Source of the DNA: Dongia_B sp964406155
GTDB lineage: Bacteria > Pseudomonadota > Alphaproteobacteria > Dongiales > Dongiaceae
Direction of reading: 5' to 3'
Assembly: GCA_964406155.1 (NCBI GenBank)
Contig: CAYOQR010000005.1
Location: 62,001 to 126,000, forward strand
DNA length: 64,000 bases
This document shows, piece after piece, positions 42,136 through 50,241 of this stretch. The first letter of the stretch is position 1. Each line of letters opens with the position of its first letter. Below the pieces are notes generated by a model. The model worked only from the letters and a program-made list of their open reading frames with translations. It was not told the origin of the DNA and made no database searches. Made by a program: the position numbers and the translations under genes.

Positions 42136-42603
42136 ATGGGTAAGAAAGCTGCCACCTTCGGATTGATCGCCATCGCCTTGGCCGCTACCGGCTGTGCCTC
42201 GGACAAAGCCGGTACCCAATCGACGGCGGATCAGGCCGCCATCGTCAACGCGGCCGACTGGTCGAAGGCGCAGGTGGTGGAAGTCGATCTCGCCAATTAT
42301 TCCTTCGCGCCGAGCAACCTCTCCTTCCAGCACGACCAGCCCTATCAACTGCACCTCATCAACAAGTCAGACCATACCCATACCTTCAGCTCCGATACCT
42401 TCTTCAAGGCGATCGCCATGCAGAAGATGACAAAGAACGGTGCCAATGTGAGCACGGCCGATCTGGTCGAGAACATCGAGCTGGCGCCCGGCGACCAGGT
42501 CGATCTCTATTTCATCGCCAACAAGGCCGGCAATTACGATCTCTATTGCGCCAAGTTCATGCACGAGACGATGGGCATGCACGGACAAATCACCGTGATG
42601 TGA
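42136..42603 (+). CDS. Cupredoxin-domain lipoprotein
   Basis: A 155-residue lipoprotein: signal sequence with lipobox AATGCAS (Cys20), a short linker and one cupredoxin domain. Type 1 copper ligands can be assigned as the His in the SDHTHTF region near 75-80 and Cys, His and Met in YCAKFMHETMGMHG near 138-151. It is likely an envelope electron carrier or copper-binding protein. It directly follows the APE block and precedes the shared terminator, so it may be co-transcribed; a role protecting or oxidising the polyene would be speculation. The start has a perfect AGGAGGAA. Confidence 0.83.
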   Translation: MGKKAATFGLIAIALAATGCASDKAGTQSTADQAAIVNAADWSKAQVVEVDLANYSFAPSNLSFQHDQPYQLHLINKSDHTHTFSSDTFFKAIAMQKMTKNGANVSTADLVENIELAPGDQVDLYFIANKAGNYDLYCAKFMHETMGMHGQITVM

Positions 42604-42688
42604 TGTATGTCGCAGCCAATATCTTGTGCATGATGCATTGTTCCGCCCCGCACTTATTCACCTGCGCAGCCCACAAGAAGGAAATCTG

Positions 42689-43141
42689 ATGACATCGAAA
42701 ATACTTGCCGGCGCAGCTCTGCTGCTGGCCACCGCGATCCTTGGCAGCCATCCGGCCGCGGCGCGCGACACGCGGTATGAGTTGAAGATCGATGACGCGA
42801 AGAAAGATTCGCGCTATGCCGAGAACGTGCCGAATGATGTGGCCTTCTATTTCGCGCAACAGCAACCGCCGAAGCCCGGCAAGGATCTCGGCGAATATGT
42901 CACCAACCGCAAGACCAATTCCTTCGGCCGCCCCGATGAGGAAGCCTGCCGCTGGGCGATGATCTCTGCCTTGAAGGAACTGCGCGAGCGCGCGCTTGCC
43001 GAAGGCGGCAATGCCGTCATCAATATCGTCAGCTATTACAAGAAGAACGTTTTCGCCAGCGACAGCCTCTATGAATGCCATGCCGGTTCCTTCGTCGCCG
43101 GGGTGGCGCTGAAGGGCACGGTGGTGAACATTCCAAAGTAA
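42689..43141 (+). CDS. Conserved small secreted protein (often mislabelled excinuclease subunit)
   Basis: 150 residues with a signal peptide (KILAGAALLLATAILG, cleavage near AAA-RD). The mature part has ACRWAMISALKELRERALAEGGNAVINIVSYYKKN and ECHAGSFVAGVALKGTVV, with two cysteines about 40 residues apart; the pattern resembles YbjQ-like folds and short proteins that databases often call excinuclease ATPase subunit. It has no helicase or nuclease motif, so that name is misleading. ATG 42689 follows AGAAGGAA. It is the last gene before a strong terminator, in line with the APE operon. Confidence 0.7.
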   Translation: MTSKILAGAALLLATAILGSHPAAARDTRYELKIDDAKKDSRYAENVPNDVAFYFAQQQPPKPGKDLGEYVTNRKTNSFGRPDEEACRWAMISALKELRERALAEGGNAVINIVSYYKKNVFASDSLYECHAGSFVAGVALKGTVVNIPK

Positions 43142-43165
43142 GAGCCGGCTCAGTCGGTTCAGCCG

Positions 43166-43200
43166 AAAGGCGGTTGCGGGCGATCCGCAACCGCCTTTTT
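43166..43200 (+). terminator. Rho-independent terminator of the APE/cupredoxin unit
   Basis: AAAGGCGGTTGCGG (43166-43179), loop GCGAT, CCGCAACCGCCTTT (43185-43198) continuing to TTTTT: a perfect 14-bp stem with a U-tract, 25 bp after the last stop codon. Confidence 0.95.
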
Positions 43201-43321
43201 GATGCCTGTTTTAAAGTCCCTGGACGGGTCAAGGGCTTCGCGATATAGGCAAATACGATTTGACCTGGGCCGCCCGTACCCAAAGCGGCCGGAGAAACGT
43301 TAACCAACAAAAGTGATTGCT

Positions 43322-44563
43322 ATGCGCGTGCTGGTTCTTGGCGGCGGTGTCATCGGAACATCCAGCGCCTATTACCTGGCCAAGGCCGGGCATGAAGTGA
43401 CGGTGATCGATCGGCAGCAGGGGGCCGGCCTCGAAACCAGTTTCGCCAATGCCGGCCAGGTTTCGCCCGGTTATTCGGCCCCCTGGGCGGGGCCGGGCCT
43501 GCCGCTGAAAGCCATCAAGTGGCTGTTCATGCGCCACCGCCCGCTGGTGATCTGGCCGCAGATGGATCCGGCCTTCTGGCGCTGGGGTATCGCCATGCTG
43601 CGCAATTGCACGACGGCGCGCTACGACCGCAACAAGAGCCATATGGTGGGGATCGCGGAATATAGCCGCGACTGCCTGCGCCAGCTCCGGCAGGATGCCG
43701 GCATCAGCTACGACGAACGCTCCCTGGGCACCCTGCAGCTCTTCCGTAATCAGCAGCAACTGGACGCCACCGCCTCCGATATCGCCATCCTGGAACGCTA
43801 CCGTGTTCCCTATGAAGTGCTGGACCGCGCCGGCTGCATCGCCCGCGAACCCGGCTTGGCCCAGGTCGGCGATAAATTCGTCGGCGGGCTGCGCCTGCCG
43901 GGCGATGAGACCGGTGATTGCTTCAAATTCACGCAAGCCTTGGCTGCACTCGCGACGCAGGCCGGTGTCCGCTTCCGCTACGGCACACGCATCGATGCGG
44001 TCACGACGGATAGCCGAACGGTGACCGGCATCCGCACCGACCAGAACCTGCTGACGGCGGATGCCTATGTCCTCGCCCTTGGCAGTTATTCACCCTTGCT
44101 GCTGCGGCCCCTCGGCATCCGCCTGCCGGTCTATCCGGTCAAAGGCTATTCCCTGACGGCGCGCATCCTGGACGAAACGAAAGCGCCGGTTTCCACCATC
44201 ATGGACGAAACCCACAAAGTCGCCGTCACCAGGCTCGGCGACCGCATCCGGGTCGGCGGCACGGCCGAACTTACAGGCTATAACTTGAAGCTGCGGCAGC
44301 CGCGCCGCGCGGCCTTGGAACATGTCCTGCGCGATCTCTTCCCCGGTGGCGGCGATGTGCCGGGCGCCAGCTTCTGGACCGGCCTGCGACCGATGACGCC
44401 CCATGGCGCGCCGATCATCGGTGCGACTCGATACGCCAACCTCTATCTGAACACGGGCCACGGCACCTTGGGCTGGACCATGGCCGCCGGATCCGGCCGA
44501 GTCTTGGCCGACGTCGTCTCCGGCCGCACGCCGGAAATCGACCTCGCCGGCCTGACTTTGTAA
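43322..44563 (+). CDS. dadA: D-amino acid dehydrogenase (FAD-dependent, DadA type)
   Basis: 413 residues. The N-terminal Rossmann motif MRVLVLGGGVIGTSSAYYLAKAGHEVTVID is the DadA pattern, followed by ETSFANAGQVSPGYSAPWAGPG, GDETGDCFKFTQ near 197-208 and the C-terminal GLRPMTPHGAPIIGAT and LNTGHGTLGWTMAAGSG. It oxidises D-amino acids, mainly D-alanine, to the 2-oxo acid and passes electrons to the quinone pool at the inner membrane. ATG 43322 is chosen because the Rossmann strand starts there. There is no alanine racemase or Lrp gene nearby, so it seems to stand alone after the APE terminator. Confidence 0.9.
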   Translation: MRVLVLGGGVIGTSSAYYLAKAGHEVTVIDRQQGAGLETSFANAGQVSPGYSAPWAGPGLPLKAIKWLFMRHRPLVIWPQMDPAFWRWGIAMLRNCTTARYDRNKSHMVGIAEYSRDCLRQLRQDAGISYDERSLGTLQLFRNQQQLDATASDIAILERYRVPYEVLDRAGCIAREPGLAQVGDKFVGGLRLPGDETGDCFKFTQALAALATQAGVRFRYGTRIDAVTTDSRTVTGIRTDQNLLTADAYVLALGSYSPLLLRPLGIRLPVYPVKGYSLTARILDETKAPVSTIMDETHKVAVTRLGDRIRVGGTAELTGYNLKLRQPRRAALEHVLRDLFPGGGDVPGASFWTGLRPMTPHGAPIIGATRYANLYLNTGHGTLGWTMAAGSGRVLADVVSGRTPEIDLAGLTL

Positions 44564-44848
44564 GGCAAAACCGGGGGCAACAGCGAAATTACCTGGGGAA
44601 AACTGCGAGAATCGGCCGAAAACGCCGTCAAATAAGCGTTTTCCGGCATGGCCGGTCTTGGAAGCGTTGCCAAGTTACGAGATACTATCCGCGTTATGAG
44701 TGAGTCGCTGAACGCCCCGATAAGGCGTTGCTGACAGGGGAAGAATGGTTCACCCGATCGGATCGCCGAGGATTAAGCCCGGGTCTTGTCTTTGCGGTCG
44801 CGGCGCGATTCTTTCGTTTACGAATCTTTAAAGAGGAGACACGAGTAC
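44564..44848. promoter_or_regulatory. Leader/promoter region of the HU-like gene
   Basis: 285 bp without a gene. A possible promoter is TTGGAA (44658-44663) with GATACT (44681-44686), spacing 17. A small hairpin AACGCC-N7-GGCGTT lies at 44711-44729. The start codon is preceded by AAAGAGGAGAC. Promoter assignment is tentative. Confidence 0.35.
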
Positions 44849-45193
44849 ATGGCACTTAAAGCATCGAGCAAAGCTGCTCCGAAGGCCGCCGCGAAGGGCG
44901 AGAAGAAAGCCACGCCGGCGACCGTTACCCTGAAGCAATTGGCGGCGGAACTGGCCGCCTCGCACGAGATCCCGAAGAAGCAGTCGGACGCGATCCTCAC
45001 GGATCTGGTCGGCCTCGTGGTGAAGAACCTGAAGAAGGGCACCCGTATCCGCATCGCCGGCCTCGGCATCCTGCAGGTCCGCAAGCGCGCCGCCCGCATG
45101 GGCCGTAATCCGGCGACCGGCGAGGCGATCAAGATCAAGGCGAGCAAGAAAATCGCCTTCCGCGCAGCGAAGGAGCTGAAGGAAGCGATCTGA
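44849..45193 (+). CDS. HU/IHF-family DNA-binding protein with basic N-terminal extension
   Basis: 114 residues. About residues 1-26 are a Lys/Ala-rich tail (SSKAAPKAAAKGEKKATPAT), followed by a HU fold: TLKQLAAELAASHEIPKKQSDAILTDLV, the beta-arm segment GTRIRIAGLGILQVRKRAARMGRNPATGEAIKI with the conserved RNPATGE tip, and KKIAFRAAKELKEAI. It bends and compacts DNA; the basic tail resembles histone-H1-like extensions and may add non-specific DNA contacts. ATG 44849 has a strong GAGGAG. It is monocistronic and closed by a terminator. Confidence 0.92.
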   Translation: MALKASSKAAPKAAAKGEKKATPATVTLKQLAAELAASHEIPKKQSDAILTDLVGLVVKNLKKGTRIRIAGLGILQVRKRAARMGRNPATGEAIKIKASKKIAFRAAKELKEAI

Positions 45194-45229
45194 TCGCATC
45201 TTTCAGCGGCGCTTAGCGCCGGCACGGAC

Positions 45230-45263
45230 AAAGAGGCAGCACCCACCAGTGCTGCCTCTTTTC
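45230..45263. terminator. Rho-independent terminator, bidirectional
   Basis: AAAGAGGCAGCAC (45230-45242), loop CCACCA, GTGCTGCCTCTTT (45249-45261) plus TT. The perfect 13-bp stem has A/T tracts on both sides and lies between the HU gene (+) and the soeC stop (-), so it can stop both transcripts. Confidence 0.93.
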
Positions 45264-45278
45264 ATTCCACCCTTTCAT

Positions 45279-46214
45279 TCAGGCAACCGTCGCGCCGTAA
45301 TAGAGCATCACCGTATGGCGGGCCTCGGCGAAGAACAGCCAGCGTTCCGCGAGAACCCCGATCCCGTTGCTGAGGACGGCGACGAGGATGAAGAGGATGG
45401 CCGGCACGGCTGGCAACAGCATTGCCAGGACGATGAGGAGAGCCGGCAGCAGGAAGCCCAGGAAGAGTGCCAGGCGCCGCAATTTCACCGCATGTTTGCG
45501 GGCGATCTGAAAGCCCATCTCCTGCTGCAGATAATTTTCCGACGTATGCGGCGTCGCAAAGAGCCGCACCTTGCCGAGCTCGCCCAGCCCGGTTGCCGTC
45601 CCCACCGTCGAGACCGCCAACGCGCGATCGATCCGATGCCAATAGACCGCCTTCATCACCGCGCCAATCAGCAGCCCGGCAACGGCGATCCATCCCGTTC
45701 CCACCGCACCGTCGAAGAGGCGGCAGAGCCCCGCCAGCCACAAGGCGCCGGTAGCGAGGCCGATCGCGAGGTAACCGACAGGCGTCAGCGGATGACGCCA
45801 GCGCGGGATGGTTTTCAGCGAGGCATAGATCATCGCCGTGCAGAAAATTGTCAGCACGGCACTGACCGCCAACAATATTCCCGCCCAAGGGAGGATGCGC
45901 TGCACGAAAACCCAGGCGATCGCCATGATCGCAGCAGGAATGTAGGTCACCAGCGACATCACGCCTTCGCGGGAGAGCCAAGAGCTGCGCCATTGCGAGA
46001 AAGCGCGCCAGGCGCGTTCGGGATGGCCGAGATGGAAGGTGGAGGCGAGCAGGCCGGCGGTGATCATCAGCAAAGCGAGAGCGAAAGCAGCGAGAGCGAA
46101 CCAGCGATCCGCCGGCAGATAACCGCCGACGCTGAGCAGGCCGAGCCAGAACAACAGGCCGTAGCCGCCGCCTGATGCGGTGGTGAAGAAGATCACGGAA
46201 TAGGCGGGATTCAT
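45279..46214 (-). CDS. soeC: SoeC-type membrane anchor (DmsC/NrfD-like) of sulfite dehydrogenase
   Basis: A 311-residue protein with eight predicted membrane helices, the quinone-reactive anchor of a DMSO-reductase-family complex. The start MNPAYSVIFFTTASGGGYGLLFWLGLL and the loop TFHLGHPERAWRAFSQWRSSWLSREG near 62-87, with its His, are typical of DmsC-like anchors in SoeABC. It passes electrons from the iron-sulfur subunit to the quinone pool. It is the third gene of the operon, 9 bp after soeB, ending at the HU terminator. A general DMSO-reductase anchor is the alternative. Confidence 0.82.
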   Translation of the reverse strand: MNPAYSVIFFTTASGGGYGLLFWLGLLSVGGYLPADRWFALAAFALALLMITAGLLASTFHLGHPERAWRAFSQWRSSWLSREGVMSLVTYIPAAIMAIAWVFVQRILPWAGILLAVSAVLTIFCTAMIYASLKTIPRWRHPLTPVGYLAIGLATGALWLAGLCRLFDGAVGTGWIAVAGLLIGAVMKAVYWHRIDRALAVSTVGTATGLGELGKVRLFATPHTSENYLQQEMGFQIARKHAVKLRRLALFLGFLLPALLIVLAMLLPAVPAILFILVAVLSNGIGVLAERWLFFAEARHTVMLYYGATVA

Positions 46215-46223
46215 GCGGCGGCC

Positions 46224-46973
46224 TTAGCGGGAGAGGAGATTGTCGACCCAGCGGAGGAAGGGGTGGAGTTTTTCCGGGTCGGTTTTTATCGGGGGTAACG
46301 CAGGCGAAGCGATCGCGGCCTGGCGGGGGCGCGGGGGGAGATATTTGTTGGTGGGGCGGTAGCCGAGTTCGGGCATCAGATCGTAGCCGCCCCGCTCGGC
46401 GACCAGCCGGGAAACCTCGGAAGCAGGATCGGCGAGGTCGCCGAAATGCCGGGCCGAGGTGGGACAGGTGGAGACGCAGGCCGGCACCCGCTCGGTCTCG
46501 GGCAGGTTGTCGTTATAGATCCGGTCGATGCAGAGGGTGCATTTCTTCATCACCCCGACATCTTCATCAAACTCACGCGCACCATAGGGACAGGCCCAGG
46601 AACAGAGCTTGCAGCCGATGCATTTGTCCTCGTTGACCAGCACGATGCCGTCCTCGGCGCGCTTGTAGGAGGCGCCGGTCGGGCAGACGGTGACGCAATC
46701 CGGCGTCTCGCAATGCAGGCAGGATTTCGGGAAATGCACCGTCCGGCCGCAGCCGCCAGGACTTTCAGGCTCGACCTCGAAGGTATGGATGCGGTTGAAC
46801 CAGACGCCGCTCGGCTTGTCGCCATAGGCCAGGAGATCGGTCAGCGGCGCCATGTGGCCGCCGGTATTCCATTCCTTGCAGTTGACGGCGCAGGCATGGC
46901 AGCCGACGCAGATATCGAGATCGATGACGAGGCCGAGGCGGCGCGGCGCCGGATTGTCGGGCAATGAGGTCAT
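46224..46973 (-). CDS. soeB: SoeB-type four-cluster [4Fe-4S] ferredoxin subunit
   Basis: 249 residues with four cysteine clusters: CVGCHACAVNC near 18-28, CLHCETPDCVTVC, CIGCKLCSWAC, and CTLCIDR/CVSTC. This is the DmsB/SoeB electron-transfer subunit linking the molybdenum subunit to the membrane anchor. The N-terminus lacks a signal peptide, consistent with a cytoplasmic-facing complex as proposed for SoeABC. It directly abuts soeA and precedes soeC by 9 bp. Confidence 0.87.
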   Translation of the reverse strand: MTSLPDNPAPRRLGLVIDLDICVGCHACAVNCKEWNTGGHMAPLTDLLAYGDKPSGVWFNRIHTFEVEPESPGGCGRTVHFPKSCLHCETPDCVTVCPTGASYKRAEDGIVLVNEDKCIGCKLCSWACPYGAREFDEDVGVMKKCTLCIDRIYNDNLPETERVPACVSTCPTSARHFGDLADPASEVSRLVAERGGYDLMPELGYRPTNKYLPPRPRQAAIASPALPPIKTDPEKLHPFLRWVDNLLSR

Positions 46974-49913
46974 CTAGGCCTCCTGCCGCTTGCGGCGGAA
47001 CCAGCCACCATAGCGAATATCTTGAGGCGCCGGCGGCAGCGGCGGATGCAAAGGCGCGAAAGCCGGCTCGGTCGCGCCGGCTTCGGCGGGGGCGCATTTC
47101 ACCAGCCGCACCTTGAGATCGTACCAGGCGGCCTGGCCGGTGACGGGATCGGCATTGGCGTAACGGTAGCCGTCGGGACGCGGCGGCAGCAGCTCGGAGA
47201 TGACATGGTTCAACAGGAAGCCCCGCGTCGCCTCGGGCGCGTCGGGCGCGAGGTTCCAGGCCCCCGCCCGCTTGCCGATAGCATTCCAGGTCCAGACGGT
47301 CGAAGGGTTCACGCCGGACATGAGCTGGATCGGCGCCTTGACCCGGCCATGCTCGCTCTCGATCCAGACCCAGTCGCCATCGGCGAGGCCCAGACCGGCG
47401 GCTGTGACGTGATGGATATAGAGCTTGTTGTCGCCCTGGATCTGCCGCAGCCAGGCATTCTGCGAACCCCAGGAATGGTACATGTGCATGGGGCGCTGGG
47501 TGATGGCATGGAGCGGATAGCCCTCCGCCGCCACGTTCTGCCCACCCTGATTTTCATGACCAAAGGGCGCGTACCAGATTGGCAGCGGATCGAAATAAGC
47601 CAGCAGGCGGGCGCGCTCGGCCTCGGGCGGCTGGCGCTCGCCATGGCCCTCGGCGGCGAGGCGGAAGCGCTGCAGCGGCTCGCTGTAGAGCTGGAGGATG
47701 ATCTGCTCGGGCCGGTCCATCAGCCCCATCTCCATCGCCCATTCGAAATAGTCGTGATTGGCATGGCGCAGATAGCGCGCACTTTCCGGGATCTCGGCAC
47801 GCCAGAAGCAGCCGTTCTCGATATAGCGCTGGAGCTGGTCGGGATTGGGCTCGCCTTTGCCCTGCTTGCTGCCATCGGCGCCGCGCCAGCCGGCCAGCAT
47901 GCCGACACCCGGCTTGCGCTGGTGGTTGACCATGTAGTCCTTGAGCCCGCCGGGATAAAGCGGCGAGCCGTCCTCCTTGACCAGGCCCGGCAGCTTCAGC
48001 CGCGCGCCGAGATCGAGCAACACGTCCTGGAAAGGCCGCACGTCGCGGGCATTGTCGCCGGTGAGCTGCATGACCGGCTGGCGGATCGAATCCGCCATGC
48101 CCTCGGCATCGCAGATCGGCCGGTCGAGCAGCGAGATGCAATCGTGGCGCTCGAGATAGGTGGTGTCGGGCAAAACGAGATCGGCATAGGCCACCATCTC
48201 GGAATAGAAGGCATCGGCATAGATGAGATGGGGGATGCGATAGGCGCCGGTCGCCGGGTCCTTGTCGGTCAGCATCCGCATGGTGCCGGAGGTGTTCATG
48301 GCCGAGTTCCAGGCCATGTTCGCCATATAGAGGAAAAGCGTGTCGATGGGATACGGGTCGCCCGCCCAGGCATTGTGGATGACCATATGCATGAGGCCGT
48401 GGGCGGCGAGCGGCGCCTCCCAGGAATAGGCCTTATCGATGCGGAGCGCCCTGCCCGCCGCATCCACCAGCAGATCCGCCGGTCCCTGGGGAAAGCCGAG
48501 CGGCGGGCCGGGCAGAGGCTGATCGGCGGCCGAGCGCCAGGTGGGCTTGACCGGCGGCGGCACGGGCCGGGGGAATGGCGGCTTGTAGCGGAAGCCGCCG
48601 GGGCAATCGATGGAGCCCAGCAGCATCTGCAGCAGATGGATGGCGCGGCAGGTCTGGAAGCCGTTGGCATGGGCGGAGATGCCGCGCATGGCATGCATGG
48701 AGACGGGACGGCCGATCACCTTGTCATGCAGGCGCCCGGCCCAGTCGGTCCATTCGATGGGCAGCTCGATCTGCTGCTCGAAGGCGGCCTCGGCCAGCTC
48801 GGCAGCGATGCGCCGGATGGTCTCCGGCGAAATGCCGATCCGCGCCGCCACGTTTTCCGGCGCGTAAGCGGGATCGAGATAGGTCTCCACCAGGAGATCA
48901 AAGACCGGCCGGGCTCGCATGCCCGCGCCGAAGCAATCCTCTGGCACGATGACTCGCCCGATCAGGCGCGGCTGCACGCCGGGCAGCAGGGCGCTGGCGG
49001 CATGGCCCACCATGTGGTCGCAACAGAGCGGTGCGCCTTCGGCATCGCGGGCGAAGAGGCCGTGTTCGGGCGTGCCCGGCGCATCGATCACCAGCCAGGG
49101 CGCATTGGTGTAGCGCACCAGGAAATCGAGATCGATCTTGTCGGCCTTCAGCAACTCATGCACCAGCGAGAGGACGAAGAGGCCGTCGGTGCCGGGGGTG
49201 AGGCCGATCCATTCATCGGCGATGGCGGAATAGCCGGTGCGCACCGGATTGACCGAGACGAATTTCGCGCGGTCATCTCCCGTACGCCCCTTCAAAGTCC
49301 CTAGGCCAATCTTGATGGGGTTGCTGTCGTGATCCTCGGCGACGCCGAACATCATGAAATAGCGAGTGCGGTGCCAGTCGGGCTCGCCGAATTCCCAGAA
49401 AGAGCCGCCGATGGAATAGAGCCCGCCCGCCGCCATGTTGACCGAACAGAAGCCGCCATGGGCGGCGTAATTGGGGGTGCCGAATTGCGCCGCCCACCAG
49501 CCGGTCAAAGCCTGGCTCTGGTCGCGGCCGGTGAAGAAGGCGAGGCGCTTGGGGTCGGTGGCGCGGATATGGCCCAGCCACTGGGTGGCGAGGGACAGGG
49601 CCTCCTCCCATTCGATCTCCTTGAACTCCCCTGCCCCGCGTTCGCCAACGCGCAGCAGCGGCTTGCGCAATTTCGCCGGCGAGTTCTGCGTCATGATGCC
49701 AGCGGAGCCCTTGGCGCAGAGCACGCCCTTGTTCACCGGATGATCGCGATTGCCCTCGATATAGCGGATCCGCCCATCTTGAAGATGGACTTTGATGCCG
49801 CAGCGGCAGGCGCACATGTAGCAGGTGGTGCAGGCGACCTTGTCATGGACCGTCGGCGAGGTGTCGATCACCTCCTCGCCCGGTCGCGGCGGCGGCACGG
49901 CGTAGCGGTCCAT
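46974..49913 (-). CDS. soeA: SoeA-type molybdopterin oxidoreductase (sulfite dehydrogenase, quinone)
   Basis: A 979-residue DMSO-reductase-family catalytic subunit with bis-MGD and one [4Fe-4S] cluster. The cluster motif CTTCYMCACRC...VLCAKG is at about 28-70; HGGFCSVNMAAGG near 155-167 has a Cys that may ligate molybdenum. The late MYHSWGSQNAWLRQIQG and LADGDWVWIESEHGRVKAPI are typical of the C-terminal MGD-binding domain. No Tat signal is seen, which fits the cytoplasmic SoeABC enzymes rather than periplasmic DMSO or thiosulfate reductases. It oxidises sulfite to sulfate. ATG 49913 follows GGGAGAGG; the frame extends to a TTG at 49955. Polysulfide or arsenite-type enzymes are less likely alternatives. 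Confidence 0.82.
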   Translation of the reverse strand: MDRYAVPPPRPGEEVIDTSPTVHDKVACTTCYMCACRCGIKVHLQDGRIRYIEGNRDHPVNKGVLCAKGSAGIMTQNSPAKLRKPLLRVGERGAGEFKEIEWEEALSLATQWLGHIRATDPKRLAFFTGRDQSQALTGWWAAQFGTPNYAAHGGFCSVNMAAGGLYSIGGSFWEFGEPDWHRTRYFMMFGVAEDHDSNPIKIGLGTLKGRTGDDRAKFVSVNPVRTGYSAIADEWIGLTPGTDGLFVLSLVHELLKADKIDLDFLVRYTNAPWLVIDAPGTPEHGLFARDAEGAPLCCDHMVGHAASALLPGVQPRLIGRVIVPEDCFGAGMRARPVFDLLVETYLDPAYAPENVAARIGISPETIRRIAAELAEAAFEQQIELPIEWTDWAGRLHDKVIGRPVSMHAMRGISAHANGFQTCRAIHLLQMLLGSIDCPGGFRYKPPFPRPVPPPVKPTWRSAADQPLPGPPLGFPQGPADLLVDAAGRALRIDKAYSWEAPLAAHGLMHMVIHNAWAGDPYPIDTLFLYMANMAWNSAMNTSGTMRMLTDKDPATGAYRIPHLIYADAFYSEMVAYADLVLPDTTYLERHDCISLLDRPICDAEGMADSIRQPVMQLTGDNARDVRPFQDVLLDLGARLKLPGLVKEDGSPLYPGGLKDYMVNHQRKPGVGMLAGWRGADGSKQGKGEPNPDQLQRYIENGCFWRAEIPESARYLRHANHDYFEWAMEMGLMDRPEQIILQLYSEPLQRFRLAAEGHGERQPPEAERARLLAYFDPLPIWYAPFGHENQGGQNVAAEGYPLHAITQRPMHMYHSWGSQNAWLRQIQGDNKLYIHHVTAAGLGLADGDWVWIESEHGRVKAPIQLMSGVNPSTVWTWNAIGKRAGAWNLAPDAPEATRGFLLNHVISELLPPRPDGYRYANADPVTGQAAWYDLKVRLVKCAPAEAGATEPAFAPLHPPLPPAPQDIRYGGWFRRKRQEA

Positions 49914-50081
49914 CACCTCTCCCAATCCTGTACCCTGGGCCTGTACTCTGGCCAACCCTGTTCCGGGCTCCGTTGCCGGCGCCCGGGAAGCGGGCGGGCC
50001 GGTCGAGCCCTGGCCTTTTAGGTGGTGCTCCCTACCCCGATAGCCGACTCGGATCGGCCTGCGGTCGGCGGGATCACCTCA

Positions 50082-50095
50082 CTTGTATATACAAG
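50082..50095. promoter_or_regulatory. Perfect 14-bp palindrome upstream of soeABC
   Basis: CTTGTATATACAAG lies in the 328-bp spacer 49914-50241, about 170 bp ahead of soeA. Its TTGTATATACAA core resembles operators of GntR-family repressors. The rest of the spacer holds no gene; composition changes from GC-rich to AT-rich from about 50090 onward, which marks the left edge of the insert carrying the defence gene. Confidence 0.5.
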
Positions 50096-50241
50096 ATTCC
50101 GACTTTTTCTGTGTGAAATTATTTAAGGAAGGCGGCTGGCGGGATAGAGCCACGCGGGTGGGTTCGGTTGGGCCAAGGCAAGAAGTAGTTATGGGTAATC
50201 CGCAACCATAGATGTCCGATCACTCTCGTGGACGAACACTG

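Noticed and set aside
47022..49304. 760-codon plus-strand frame opposite soeA
   Set aside because: Antisense shadow; the minus strand carries all molybdoenzyme motifs.
46974..49913. Calling the molybdoenzyme DMSO reductase or thiosulfate reductase
   Set aside because: No Tat signal and the overall pattern with B and C subunits is closer to SoeABC.
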